The notes: generated by a model from the sequence alone, not told the origin. A DNA stretch of 64,000 nucleotides from Adiantum capillus-veneris (GCA_014529385.2 CM043947.1:121470891-121534890); one strand, 5' to 3'. Counted from the stretch's first letter, positions 52,157 through 63,989 are shown. A program made the numbers and translations.

Positions 52157-52747
52157 GTGGTAATGCAAAAACTAACCGTGCTTAGAGCAAGATCAATGGC
52201 CATTGAGAGTGAGATTGATAATCTCAAAAGAAATGAAGTTCTTATCAAAGCTGAAGTGGACTCACTACAAAAACAGGGCCAAGAAAACATAGAGAAACAA
52301 ACAAAGCTGCAAGCCAATCTAGATGCGATGTTACAGAGATGCCAAGAGATGGAACGATAGAATCAGGCAACCGAACACAAGCTTCAAAGAGCAAAAGAGG
52401 AATACAAGAAAATCAGCAAGTCACTGACAGATGTGGAGAGAGAGAGGGACAATCTGACTCTACAACTTGCTGATGAGTCGAAAGAGGTGGAAACCTTGAG
52501 GAATGCCAAAGAAAAGGCCGAGATAGAACATGAGGGAAGCCAGGATGAAGTGATCGAGCTGAAAGATCAGATGAAAGTGCAAGATCAGACCATCCAAAGG
52601 CTAAGGGCATCTCCGGCCAGAGTCAGAGCTGCTAGCTCGACTGGCACAACTTCAGAAAATGCTTTGTATGAAGAACAAATGAAGGAACTCCAAAAGGAGT
52701 TGACACTAGAGAAGAGGCAAAGACTGATGCTGGCCGAGGGATCTTAG
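52157..52747 (+). pseudogene. Element D coiled-coil protein, one internal stop
   Basis: One frame with a single TAG (52358). Heptad-like pattern throughout: MAIESEIDNLKRNEVLIKAE, VDSLQKQGQENIEKQ, VERERDNLTLQLADESKEVE and LKDQMKVQDQTIQRL. A long parallel coiled coil is likely and implies self-assembly. No known family assigned. Coiled coils occur in the capsid region of some plant pararetroelements, but no other feature of those is present. Confidence 0.65.
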
Positions 52748-52763
52748 CACCAGGCCAGCATCA

Positions 52764-53336
52764 ATGGAAGGCATCGGCATAGAAAATGTGTCAGATCTAG
52801 TGGACACCACCATGCAAGAGGACATCCTTGTGGGGCCATCACAAGAACCCCAGGATCTGACACAAGAAGAAGAAGAAAAGCTACAGAAGGCAATAGAAGC
52901 GGCAATAAAAGACACGGCCAAAGAAGCATTGGAGTGGGAGCAGAGAGTGTTTAAATCTATGACCATTCAGAAGATAGATGTCAATATCATTCGGCATGAA
53001 TGGCTACAACCTTCTCTCCCATATCCTCTTCTAAAGTATGAAGCTGCTACAATCAACAAACGGATAAAAGAGGAGCCAATAGTGCCATTATACAAAGCCG
53101 CTATCTCCAAACCAGAAGGAGTCAAGCTGATCATGGATTCTCAGCCCAAGTGGAGAAAGGCATGGCTCACCAAATATCCACAATATTTAATACATTTGGT
53201 AGAGGCGCCCAAAAGAATCAGAGACAGCCTCAAATTTTACCCTCTACCAAGGATACGGACATGGAAAGCACATGAGCTGTTGCAGAGAAGCATACCCACA
53301 TGGCTCAATTATCCGAAGCTGCCAGGCTTGAAGGCA
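52764..53336 (+). CDS. Element D C-terminal ORF, unknown
   Basis: 191 codons. Starts with an acidic helical part (LTQEEEEKLQKAIEAAIKD), then MTIQKIDVNIIRHEWLQPS and a basic, Trp-rich region (KWRKAWLTKYPQYLIHLV). No domain recognised. It is followed by a shifted continuation. Confidence 0.5.
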
Positions 53337-53734
53337 TGAGAGAGAATGAGTGAGCAATACATGGTGAAAACCCTATTGGGCGCCATTAAATTTTTCACTG
53401 ACTCGCCTGACCATCTTGCATCATGCTTAGAAAAATATGTAAAACCCTTCTGGCAGTCTTCAAAACCTTTAAACCTGGACATGCAACAGACAATATTTTT
53501 TTCTTCCAAGACACATACAGATGTGCATACGATCTGTCTGCTCAGCCTTCTCACGAGGTGATACATGCACTATATCAAAGAATTATGTTTTTGCCTTCTT
53601 ATCACCTCCAGGCCTTTGAAGAAGCCTTCTATATAGGCTTCTTCACCATCAACACAGAGATATTTGGCTCGACATTACTCGCTCAGCATGCGCGATATGA
53701 GTCCCTTCTAAAGATGCATGAAAGCCTCCACTAA
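53337..53734 (+). pseudogene. Element D C-terminal continuation
   Basis: Reads MVKTLLGAIKFFTDSPDHLA, then after a frameshift QDTYRCAYDLSAQPSHEVIH and FEEAFYIGFFTINTEIFG. It ends 36 bp before the polypurine tract. Confidence 0.45.
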
Positions 53735-53769
53735 AGAAGCAGCTCTACTGCCATGTCGGGGACGACATG

Positions 53770-53786
53770 AACTAGGAGGGGGGGAG
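53770..53786 (+). other. Polypurine tract of element D
   Basis: AACTAGGAGGGGGGGAG, identical over 17 bases to that of element B, immediately followed by a TG-starting LTR. Confidence 0.85.
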
Positions 53787-54197
53787 TGTTAGCGGCTAGA
53801 CACACCCAACGGAGAATGATTGCTCGGTAGGATATTATTTTTTGTAATTATTCTTTAATTGAGAAAAACTGTCATTTTACCTTTGTAAATAGTGGGGCTT
53901 GCAGAAGCTTTCAGATTGTATCTCATTTTTGACATTTAGATTGAGTGGATGGTTAAATTGGAACATTAGGGGTTGAGATTGTAAGGTATTTATACCACTT
54001 TTGACCTTAATAAAAAAAACCTTTGTCATTTTTAAAAAGTTTTGTCTGTGTGAGTGAGCGTACTCTGTGTACGAGAGAGAGTGAGAGTTTTATCTTGACG
54101 CTACGTGTGCACCGATGGTCAGAATCGAGTGCGGAGAAGTGCAGCGTGTTGCCCTCGACGAGAGCTACGCACCAATACCTACATTGGGGGTGTACGG
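53787..54197 (+). mobile_element. 3' LTR of element D, truncated by the F array
   Basis: Starts TGTTAGCGGCT. Contains TATTTATA at about 53987 and a TTAATAAAAAAAA stretch near 54006. Ends abruptly where the F LTR begins at 54198. The first 48 bp recur at 29862-29909. Confidence 0.7.
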
Positions 54198-55194
54198 TGG
54201 AGAGGGGGAATAAGGAACACATCAGCACACAAACTATTTGCCTCTCTATAGCCCGTGGATTCCACAGCACCCCTAACCTCTCAAAAAACACCTTCAAATT
54301 GGCTTATTTGCACTAACAACTCTGCTTTGGAATACAAAACAACTACCTCACACCTTGCAAAAAACACCCACAACACAACAAACACCCACACTGCTCAACT
54401 CACCCTTCCGAATCACAAGACACTCCTAATTTGCCCTCTCAGTAGCACCTGTCGACGAGCTGCAGGCTGCAGGCAAACCCTCTGTGAGCTATGACCAATA
54501 CATGAAGAGCGAGAGAAAAGGAGGGGGATGGGGAGAAGCAACACACAAGATTGGGGTAAGTGAGTGGTATTTTTGCATAGAGAGTAGTACAACCGATGTA
54601 TGCAGCTTCAATGGAAGGCTTGGCATCACACAAGCTTCAAGCTTTCACTTACTCACACAGGCAAAAAAAGCCCTTAAATTTTCACATTTACAACCATTTA
54701 TAGGGGTACCTCTAAGAGTCCCAAAAAAAAGAAAAAAGGGTGGGTTTCTCTTGCCGTGGCCTTCACTTAGAGCTTCTTTTAGTATTTTATGGCATTGCTA
54801 ACACTTGGCCTAGTTTGCTTTTGGAAACATTTACATGGTGTGCACATTGGGCTTTGGTCCTTCCATCTTGGCCGCCCGGACTTCCTCTTTCTTGGCCTTG
54901 CATTTGGCTTTGTCCACTTGACTGCTCTCGGACTCTCCTTCTAGTTCTCCTTGGCATGCTGCTGTGGGACCTCTCCCTTACACGAGGGGGGGAGGCAATA
55001 GCGATGTCGCTATTGCCCCCTACTTCCTTCTTTAAAATTTCAGGGCCCCGTGGGCCGTGGGAACACCCCATGCCGGGCGCCACACCATCATTGACCTCAC
55101 ACAACACGGGCGCCACCTGCCGCCCCGCCTCGCCGGCTACGCCGCTCAAAACCGCCGGCGCCTCCGCCTGCAGCGCCACCACAACAACGCCCAA
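54198..55194 (-). mobile_element. F array, left LTR remnant
   Basis: Matches the end-proximal part of the central LTR (58398-59395) with few differences, then switches directly to RNase H coding sequence. The junction shares CAA. Confidence 0.85.
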
Positions 55195-56085
55195 TACATA
55201 AAACTTCCGAACGACCAAATATACTTTAAACTTCCTGCATGCAAAGACCAAAGCCATAACCCACTGCTCTGCCTCCGTATAAGTAGCTTCACTTGGACTT
55301 ATAACCATGCTTTAGAAATAAATGGGCTTATAGCTTCTGCCTACCTTTTGTAGCAATATTGCTCCAATAGCCACCGTTCCCACCGTCATAGCAATATAAA
55401 AAACATCCTCATGATTAGGAGGGCACACCGCAGGTAACTGACATAGAATACCCTTCACTTTATCAAAGGCCTCTTGAGCTTCCTCATCCCACTGAAATCC
55501 ATGCACGTGTTGAGCCCTTTTCTGATGAGGGTAGACATATTGAGACAACATCCAAAAAAAGCGGGATAAATACTTTAACTTATGCACGAAAGAAGCCAAT
55601 TTTGTTGCACTGGTTGGAGGCTCCATAAGAACCAATGCTTTCACCTTCTCTGGATCTGCTTCAATCCCGTTCTGTGACACCACATGGCCTAGAAAATGAA
55701 CCCTTGGTTGTGCTAGCTTGCACTTCTTTGGATTCAATTGACCTCCTTCTTCATCTAGCCTTTGAAAACACAGCCTTAACTTGGACAAATGCTCTGCCCT
55801 GGAACTATAGCAACCAATATCATCCATAAACACTCTGATGAACTTACCCAAGTAAGGTCCGAACACCTTGTTCATCCAATCTTGAAAAGTCGCATATGCA
55901 TTCACCAGTCCAAAAGGAATCCTATGACGATAGGCAAAGCAACCCCATGGAGAAATGAAGGTATTCTGGTCCTCCAAAGAAATATCGATTTGAAAATACC
56001 CTGAAAACCCATCCATGACAGAATAGCGCTCATGCCCGACAACCTGGTTTAAAATTTCATCTTGAAAAGGCAAAGTACCGGCCAC
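55195..56085 (-). pseudogene. RT and partial RNase H, left F copy
   Basis: MDGFSGYFQIDI, IPFGLVNAYATFQDW and polymerase box FMDD, then LGHVVSQNGIEADPEKV and the RNase H start EAEQWVMALVFACRKF. It ends at KFYVL, where a deletion fuses it to LTR sequence. RT box residues between KNEKW and PFQDE are missing (about 60 bp). Confidence 0.85.
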
Positions 56086-57000
56086 TTTTCATTCTTCTTT
56101 GAGGTAATGACAACAGAAGAAACCCACTCAGACTCCTTTACCGGATAAATAATAATTGCCTCGAGCAACTTGTTGATCTCCTGCCATAGGGCTTCCTTTT
56201 GAATATCCCCCAACCTTCTGAGCTTCTGTGCTTTTGTCCTGTATCCTTCTTTAAACAGAATCTGATGCTCCACTCCTCTAGCTCCCCTCAGATCCTTATA
56301 CTCCATCGCAAATAAGTTAGGGTAAGATGCACATAGGCCCATGTAGCCTTCTTTCTCCTGCTTTGTTAAATCGGAACGTAGCATATCTTCCATCTCTTTG
56401 GCTTGCAAACTACAAACAGGAACTTGCATACCTCTCCTTGTAGTGGTAGAGTCTACTGTGACCCCGAACAAATCTCTATCCAGGTTTAATAAATCCTCAT
56501 CACTCTCCTCCTCTTCGACACTGGTAGACACTTCATCATAAGTAGACTCCATCTCGTACTCATAGCTGGTACTGAAATCTTGATTATCTCTACCTACTGA
56601 GGGATGAAAATGACTTTCCCTTGTCTTTAGATCCAACACAATCTGTCCGCCATTTTCCCGATCCGGCAAGGTAAACACTCCGGTCCCCCAATCTTGTTTG
56701 GCCCCAATTGCCAACAGCCCTGGCCTCCCCAATATAATTGGATAGGCATTCTCACTTGCTTTCATAACAAAAAAATCAATTAAGCATTCAATTCCCATAA
56801 CCTTTACCTTCACATCTTGTGCCACTCCCAAACAACGAGCCTTGGCATGATTAGCCATCCTCATTTGCACATTGGACCTGACAACATCTTTAATGCCAAT
56901 ATCCCTCATAGCCGACTCCGTAATAACACAGTTGGGCACCACCATCGATGTATGCTTGAACCTGTTTCTTCTTTTCGATCAAAACGTCCACCACCGGAAG
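56049..57000 (-). pseudogene. Protease, linker and start of RT, left F copy
   Basis: The active-site loop YIDGGAQ is visible just upstream of the open frame, but a small deletion right after it shifts the frame (LC to VITESA). Then RMANHAKARCLGVAQDV, AYPIILGRPGLL and an acidic linker. The RT start SEWVSSVVI follows. Confidence 0.8.
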
Positions 57001-57234
57001 CACATCGGTTGGACTTCTCACCTTCACAGCTAGATTCTACACCGTATGTACCTCTCCTCCCACTCAAGGAAGCCTTGTGCTGACACTTGTTGACCATTGC
57101 CTTCTTAACTTAGGGTTCAAAGCAAGCAGCTGCCCAAAAGTGATGTTTGCCTTCTGGTTTTGAACATCTCTTACCAAATCATACTCCGGATTTCCGCGTC
57201 CCAATTGAAAATCCTTTTGGGTAATTCTCCGTCT

Positions 57235-57639
57235 TCACTTCCTTCTGCTTGGCTCGGGCTGCTCTCTTCCTTCATTTACCTTCCCTATCCCCTTCTTTGC
57301 TCTAGTTTCACGCTCCGTCTCAGTCTCTCTTTCACCTTGTACTCTTTTGTTGGCCATAATGTCAACCTCCTGCCTGTCAACACCAATAATGTTAACCCTG
57401 GGCATTTCATCGTTACCTGATGGAGCCGCCCGTGCCTCGTTTTCAACCTCTTGCTGCCCTCTTTGGCCATTAAACTGTGTTTGACCATGACCTCGACCAA
57501 AAAGAGGATACATGCTGCCCCTTTCCCTTGGTGGATGAGGGCAATCTGGAGCATAGTGACCCTCCTCACCAGAATTGTAGCACCTGCCAGGCAATTGCCT
57601 AGCTCTGCCTCTTCCAGCCCTTGCTTGACCTCTCTCCAT
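57235..57639 (-). pseudogene. gag nucleocapsid part, F copy, knuckle mutated
   Basis: Gly/Arg-rich, then CYNSGEEGHYAPDC: the second Cys of the CCHC knuckle is Ser, where the inner element has CYNC. The knuckle should no longer bind zinc normally. The C-terminal half is charged, Lys/Arg/Glu-rich. Confidence 0.8.
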
Positions 57640-57654
57640 AACACTTAAACGTAA

Positions 57655-58431
57655 CTATTGCATTTGATCAGAGAAATCTTGAACTGTACATACCCATTGT
57701 TGAGGAACGGTTGCAGCCCCTGGATTGGGCTGATTCTCCGCTTGAACTTCTTCTCTCGGACTCGAAGTCGGATTGGGAACCATTGCCTCATATCCCAATG
57801 CACCTTGCTCGATCTTCTTCTTGATTTTACGGCTTTTAGACCGCGCAATAGCAACTGCCCCGTTGTAATTCTCCGGGCCCTCGAAATCCACCTTTTCACG
57901 AACTTTGGGATGTAAACAAGACATAAAATGTTCCAATTTAAAGTACTCACCACCATTGACCAACTGCATGGCCACTGAAAAATCTCTCCAGCATTCTTCA
58001 AAGCGGGCAAGAAAGATGTTGGATTCCTCATTCACGTCCTGCTCCAAATTCTTCAACCTTGCATCCAAGTCGATAGGAGACACCTCTTTTTGAAAGTCTT
58101 GCAGAAAACGGGTCCGCAACGCTGGCCACATAATTCTTGGCTCTCCCTCCAATGCATAGAACCATGTCTTTGCTTTTCCCCGCATCGAGAACGGGATCGT
58201 TTGCATCTTGCTAGCTTCATCCGGCATATGCAGTGACAACATATACAACTCGAAATCGGCCATCCACTCCTCCGGATCTCCTTCTCCAGCAAAAATGGGT
58301 CCATAACTATGTGCTGCCATCTCTCTTTGGTGGAAATAACCGCCTTTGATCAACACCAACGAGCAATCAGCTGCTCCTCCGTCGGGGCACCAGAAGATGG
58401 AGAGGGGGAATAAGGAACACACCCAACACAC
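57655..58431 (-). CDS. gag capsid part, F copy
   Basis: 258 open codons; the likely ATG gives MAAHSYGPIFAGEGDPEEW near 58320. Shows YMLSLHMPDEASKMQTIPF, FSMRGKAKTWFYAL and the helix LRTRFLQDF typical of retrotransposon gag. The upstream part of the frame runs through the primer site and is not coding. Confidence 0.8.
   Translation of the reverse strand: MCWVCSLFPLSIFWCPDGGAADCSLVLIKGGYFHQREMAAHSYGPIFAGEGDPEEWMADFELYMLSLHMPDEASKMQTIPFSMRGKAKTWFYALEGEPRIMWPALRTRFLQDFQKEVSPIDLDARLKNLEQDVNEESNIFLARFEECWRDFSVAMQLVNGGEYFKLEHFMSCLHPKVREKVDFEGPENYNGAVAIARSKSRKIKKKIEQGALGYEAMVPNPTSSPREEVQAENQPNPGAATVPQQWVCTVQDFSDQMQ
58375..58392 (-). other. Primer-binding site of the F element
   Basis: TGGTGCCCCGACGGAGGA on the minus strand, five bases from the LTR end; one mismatch to the site of element C. 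Confidence 0.75.
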
Positions 58432-60444
58432 AAACTATTTGCCTCTCTATAGCCCGGGGATTCCACAGCACCCCTAACCTCTCAAAAAACACCTTCAAAT
58501 TGGCTTATTTGCACTAACAACTCTGCTTTGGAATACAAAACAACTACCTCACACCTTGCAAAAAACACCCACAACACAACAAACACCCACATTGCTCAAC
58601 TCACCCTTCCGAATCACAAGACACTCCTAATTTGCCCTCTCGGTAGCACCTGTCGAGCTGCAGGCAAGAGTTGCAGGCAACCCTCTGCGAGCTATGACCA
58701 ATACATGAAGAGCGAGAGAAAAGGAGGGGGATGGGGAGAAGCAACACACGAGATTGGGGTAAGTGAGTGGTATTATTGCATAGAGAGTAGTACAACAGAT
58801 GTATGCAGCTTCAATGGAAAGTTTGGCATCACACAAGCTTCAAGCTTTCACTTACTCACACAGGCAAAAAAAGCCCTTAAATTTTCACATTTACAACCAT
58901 TTATAGGGGTACCTCTAAGAGTCCCAAAAAAAAGAAAAAAGGGTGGGTTTCTCTTGCCGTGGCCTTCACTTAGAGCTTCTTTTAGTATTTTATGGCATTG
59001 CTAACACTTGGCCTAGTTTGCTTTTGGAAACATTTACATGGTGTGCACATTGGGCTTTGGTCCTTCCATCTTGGCCGCCCGGACTTCCCCTTTCTTGGCC
59101 TTGCATTTGGCTTTGTCCACTTGACTGCTCTCGGACTCTCCTTCTAGTTCTCCTTGGCATGCTACTGTGGGACCTCTCCCTTACACGAGGGGGGAGGCAA
59201 TAGCGATGTCACTATTGCCCCCTCCTTCCTTCTTTAAAATTTCAGGGGCCCCTGGGCCATGGGAACACCCCATGCCGGGCGCCACGTCATCATCGACCTC
59301 ACACAACGCGGGCGCCACCTGCCGCCCCGCCTCACCGGCTATGCCGCTCAAATCCGCCGGCGCCTCCGCCTGGAGCGCCACCACAGCAACGCCCAACGCG
59401 GACGCCATAGCTGCCTTCAAGAGAGTTCCCCTCTCCCTCCCTTCTTGGATACCCATTGTAGTCCATGCTTCCACCTATATAGTGTGGCCTCCGCCTTATT
59501 CCCTGCGCATATGGGTTTAATACCGCCACGTGGTAGCTCCCTACAACTTGTACCTCAAGGCCTTCAAAAAACTAAAAATCACCATTATTGCTTTTAACAA
59601 AAGCTGCCTTTTTTCCTTTTTTTAGGACCTGCCTTTACCAAGCTCCCATTCTGTGCTCCCACCTTCTATTGCCAAGCTGCAAAGCCCGGGTGAAACTCCA
59701 TCTTCCCGGATACAATCACCCTCTCTGTACCTGCACTTTGACTTCTCGGCATCCGCGAATCAGGGCCTTCAAAAATGGAAACAAACATCTGCAACCCGAT
59801 CCGGTCACATGCTCCCAGTTTTTTGACGGCTATATCTACTCGCTCCGACCTCCGTTTGGCATGCAGTCACTTCCTGCTAGCTCCTTATGGTGTACACTCC
59901 ACTCTAGAACTTTGTCGAGGCCCAGAAGATGCCAGATGGCACATTTTCCAATGTGGCCAAGTGGGTACCCCAGGAAAAACTTCAAATGACCATATCTTGC
60001 AAACCGTGGCTTTGATCCGCAATCCAAAAAGACGGGTAGGCTCCATGAATTGATCTGTACACATCTATACCTCAAGCTCCACTTGGACCACCTGTCCCCA
60101 GCTGCCCTGTCCGGCAAGAATCTGCAAACCATTAAAGCTTCAACCTTCAATAACTTGAGCTCTGTAGCTCGGTTTGATGAACCGTCTGGACCTGTTCCTT
60201 CATCACTCCAAGCTCTTCATTCTTGGATCCCAAAACTGCACTTTGCATCTCTTTCACCTGCTACCCCAATTAGCCCCTTGTGTAGTCTTCCTTGGCCTAT
60301 AAGCCGCATCGTGCATACACTTCCGCTGCTACCTGTCATCCCATGAACTTCCTAGCTGCACCATCCCTTTGCCATGCTTCTCCTTGCCTGTATACACCTG
60401 CCCATGCCACCTTCTAGTGTCAACATACTTTGGATGCACCATCA
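58398..60444 (-). mobile_element. Central LTR of the F array (2047 bp)
   Basis: On the minus strand runs from TGATGGTGCATCC (60444) to CTCTCCA (58398). A polypurine tract lies on one side and a primer site on the other, so it serves as 3' LTR of the right element and 5' LTR of the left element. Confidence 0.85.
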
Positions 60445-60462
60445 TTGCCCACCCCCCTGTTG
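60445..60462 (-). other. Polypurine tract of the right F copy
   Basis: AGGGGGGTGGGCAA on the minus strand next to the LTR, similar to that of the inner element at 20385. Confidence 0.75.
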
Positions 60463-60581
60463 AGCATTTATGCTCAACCACAAAAGAGGTTTATTCCACT
60501 ATAAACTGCAAAACCTGTCACACACTATGAGAAAAATAAAACCATATGTACAATGTTTTATTGCACCCCATTATCAAACCT

Positions 60582-61757
60582 TCAAGTGGGTTGCCCCACC
60601 CCCTTCATAAGAATCTGATGCACCGTTGGCACTAACTCCCTTTCAAAGTAGAGTTTGAGACGAAGACCATTTATCCTGTGTTTAAGAAACCGACCATCCA
60701 ACCTGACTAGTGCATATGTACCATTGGGAAAAACCTGATGAACCTTGTAAGGTCCCGTCCACTTTTTCTTCAACTTCTTCTGAAATGTGAAGTCAAGATA
60801 ACTTTCGTATTTCATCACTAGATCGCCCTTCTCAATCTGCTTAGCTGGAAAATGTTGGTTGAACTTTGCTACCCTTGTTTCTCGTTGCTTCACATAAAAA
60901 TCCACCGCTGCCTCATGATCCATCTTCAAAGTTTCGAGACTTGTAATTCTATCCTGCAAAATATCTTGGTGAGTTTTATCAATGCGCCATAGACCTTTGA
61001 GAACCCCTAGCTGCACATGCACAGGCAGGACCGCTTCCTTGCCATATACCAACTCGTAAGGAGTGAAATTAGTTTCCACCTTAAAAGAGGTCCTGTAAGC
61101 CCACAAACATTTATCAAGGTTAGACTCCCACTCTTCAACCTGCAAGTATATATACTTTGTAAGCATCTTGACTATCTTTCCATTCGCACTCTCCACCAAA
61201 CCATTGCATTGCGGGTGGTATGGAGATGAGAATCGGTGTTGAATCCCCAATTTGTCCACCAGAGCACTCACCAACTTACTTCTAAATCCCTATCCTTGAT
61301 CTGATATAAGCACCCAAGGCACTCCAAAACGACAACATATGCAATCGAATACAAACTGAGCAACAATATGCACATTTACCTCTTTGACTGCTTTAGCTTC
61401 GACCCATCGTGTAAGGTAGTCTATTGCCACTACCACATATTTCTGACCACTCACTGACTTGGGCAATGGACCAATTGCATCTAAACCCCATTTTTCAAAG
61501 GCATCATGTGCGATGATAGCCCCCTATTGCTCGGCTACCAGTCGTCTTCCACCCATCACTTGGCATTGATGGCACGTCTTGCACCAATAATGCACATCTC
61601 GCACCACAGGAGGCCACCAGAACCCACTTCTTAAGATACGAAACAAAACTTGACTCTTACCCTGATGACCACTTTCCTCATAGCACTGCTCCAATACCAT
61701 GCCAATCTCCTCTTTGTAGAGGACACGTCGTAGCACCCTATCCCGATCGTGCACCAT
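60582..61757 (-). pseudogene. Integrase, right F copy
   Basis: One frame with two internal stops (about 61522 and 61292). Zinc finger ESGHQGKSQVL with CKTCHQC, then LDAIGPLP (D), LISDQG (D) and NGLVESANG (E), and a complete C-terminal domain with KKWTGPYKVHQVF and INGLRLKLYF. The N-terminus is shifted relative to the RNase H frame. Confidence 0.88.
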
Positions 61758-61785
61758 AAGATCTTCACCAATCAGAGTGAACCTT

Positions 61786-63165
61786 TTAGCTTTTTGAAAC
61801 CCTCCTCTTTTGTAGCTTGGAAAGCCCGTTGGAACATTGACCTGTATTCAAGAAATCATCAATATCCTTCAAAGTCTCTCTACCTGCATAAATGGTTGGC
61901 CCCACATACAAACTCGACATTTGAGTCTGAACACGACTGCTAGCCAAACGATCTGCTTCTTGGTTTTTTTCTCTTCTCACATGTTTGAACTGCACTGCTT
62001 CAAAAAACTTCAACAGCTTCTTTATGGAAAAAAACCAATTCTTGAGAGAATCCCTCTTTACCTGCCATTGGCCCAAAAGTTGTTTGATAACCAGTAGAGC
62101 ATCACCCTTTATTACCAACCTCGAAATGCCAAATTCAATGCACTGCTTGAGTCCCAGGTGTAAGGTAAGATATTCTGCTTCATTGTTGGTATGCACCTCC
62201 TCCAAGTCGTAAGCTTTGGAAAAAATGACCGTGCCGTGCGGATCTTGAATAATCACACCTCCACCTGCTTTCTGTGTTACTCGTCTGTAAGCACCATCAA
62301 ACCACATCGTGAAGGCCTCTTCCAAATTAGGTTCTTCCTTATCCTCCTCTTGTACCACCCTTGGATAAATTGGCAACTCAACCTCCTTGTTGACCAAAAT
62401 GTCCGCCAAATGAGACCGCCGAGTGTGATCCACTTTGAACTGAAACCCAAACTCTTGAAGTTCGATCACCCACTTCATGATTCGCTTCCCTGGCTTCAAG
62501 TGCAGCACCACTTCAGGCAAAAGATTGCTAGCAGTCAATACATAAAACTTCCGAACGACCAAATATACTTTAAACTTCCTGCATGCAAAGACCAAAGCCA
62601 TAACCCACTGCTCTGCCTCCGTATAAGTAGCTTCACTTGGACTTATAACCATGCTTTCGAAATAAATGGGCTTATAGCTTCTGCCTACCTTTTGTAGCAA
62701 TACTGCTCCAATAGCCACCGTTCCCACCATCATAGCAATATAAAAAACATCCTCATGATTAGGAGGGTAGACATATTGAGACAACATCCAAAAAAAGCGG
62801 GATAAATACTTTAACTTATGCACGAAAGAAGCCAATTTTGTTGCAGTGGTTGGAGGCTCCATAAGAACCAATGCTTTCACCTTCTTTGGATCTGCTTCAA
62901 TCCCGTTCTGTGACACCACATGGCCTTGTGCTAGCTTGCACTTCTTTGGATTCAATTGACCTCCTTCTTCATCTAGCCTTTGAAAACACATCCTTAACTT
63001 GGACAAATGCTCTGCCTTGGAACTATAGCAACCAATATCATCCATAAACACTCTGATGAACTTACCCAAGTAAGGCCCGAACACCTTATTCATCCAATCT
63101 TGAAAAGTCGCATATGCATTCACCAGTCCAAAAGGAGTCCCGCGACGATAGCAAAGCAACCCCAT
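61786..63165 (-). CDS. RT (C-terminal), RNase H and additional RNase H, right F copy
   Basis: 459 open codons. RT from FGLVNAYATFQDW and FMDD; two in-frame deletions relative to the left copy remove 6 residues after KLAQ and 36 residues after YVYP. RNase H: KPIYFESM, EAEQWVMALV and TASNLLPEV. Additional RNase H: MWFDGAYRRV, NNEAEYLTLHLGL, GDALLVIKQ and NQEADRLAS. The 36-residue loss removes part of the RT connection, so the enzyme is probably inactive although open. Confidence 0.88.
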   Translation of the reverse strand: MGLLCYRRGTPFGLVNAYATFQDWMNKVFGPYLGKFIRVFMDDIGCYSSKAEHLSKLRMCFQRLDEEGGQLNPKKCKLAQGHVVSQNGIEADPKKVKALVLMEPPTTATKLASFVHKLKYLSRFFWMLSQYVYPPNHEDVFYIAMMVGTVAIGAVLLQKVGRSYKPIYFESMVISPSEATYTEAEQWVMALVFACRKFKVYLVVRKFYVLTASNLLPEVVLHLKPGKRIMKWVIELQEFGFQFKVDHTRRSHLADILVNKEVELPIYPRVVQEEDKEEPNLEEAFTMWFDGAYRRVTQKAGGGVIIQDPHGTVIFSKAYDLEEVHTNNEAEYLTLHLGLKQCIEFGISRLVIKGDALLVIKQLLGQWQVKRDSLKNWFFSIKKLLKFFEAVQFKHVRREKNQEADRLASSRVQTQMSSLYVGPTIYAGRETLKDIDDFLNTGQCSNGLSKLQKRRVSKS

Positions 63166-63989
63166 GGAGAAATGAAGTTATTCTTCATCTGATCCTCCAA
63201 AGCAATACCGATCTGAAAATACCCTGAAAACCCATCCATGACAGAATAGCGCTCATGCCCGGCAACCTGGTTTAAAATTTCATCTTGAAAAGGCGAAGGG
63301 TAATCGTTCCGCTTGGTTGCAACATTCAAAGGCTTATAATCTACACATACCCACCACTTTCCATTCTTCTTTGGGGTAATGACAACAGGAGAAACCCACT
63401 CAGACTCCTTTATCGGATAAATAATACTTGCCTCGAGCAACTTGTTGATCTCCTGCCATAGGGCTTCCTTTTGAATATCCCCCAACCTTCTGAGCTTCTG
63501 TGCTTTTGGCCTGTATCCTTCTTTAAGCAGAATCTGATGCTCCACTCCTCTGGCTCCCCTCAGATCCTTATACTCCATCGCAAATAAGTTAGGGTAAGAT
63601 GCACACAGGCCCATGTAGCCTTCTTTCTCCTGCTTTGTTAAATCGGAACCTAGCATATCTTCCATCTCTTTGGCTTGCAAACTACAAACAGGAACTTGCA
63701 TACCTCTCCTTGTAGTGGTAGAGTCTATTGTGACCCCGAACAAATCTGTATCGAGCTTTAATAAATCCTCATCACTCTCCTCCTCTTCGACACTGGTAGA
63801 CACTTCATCATAAGTAGAATCCATCTCGTACTCATAGCTGGTACTGAAATCTTGATTATCTCTACCTGATGAGGGATGAAAATGACTTTCCCTGGTCTTT
63901 AGATCCAACACAATCTGTCCGCCATTTTCCAGATTCGGCAAGGTAAACACCCCGGTCCCCCAATCTTGTTTGGCCCCAATTGCCAACAA
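63120..63989 (-). pseudogene. Protease C-terminus, linker and RT N-terminus, right F copy
   Basis: LAIGAKQDWGTGVF is the end of PR; its active site lies beyond the window. An acidic linker with DEVSTSVEEEESDEDLL follows, then SEWVSPVVITPKKNGKWWVC, VDYKPLNVATK and MDGFSGYFQIG. A frameshift at the CFAI/CYRRG junction near 63150 separates it from the next ORF. Confidence 0.85.

Noticed and set aside
49669-53734. Element D as a host gene
   Set aside because: Polypurine tract and LTR follow directly, frames are broken as in neighbouring elements, and no intron signals are evident. It remains possible that part was captured from a host gene.
54740-55201. 153-codon ORF and its counterparts at 58943-59520
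   Set aside because: They lie in the F LTR, opposite to the element's strand, and show no domain.
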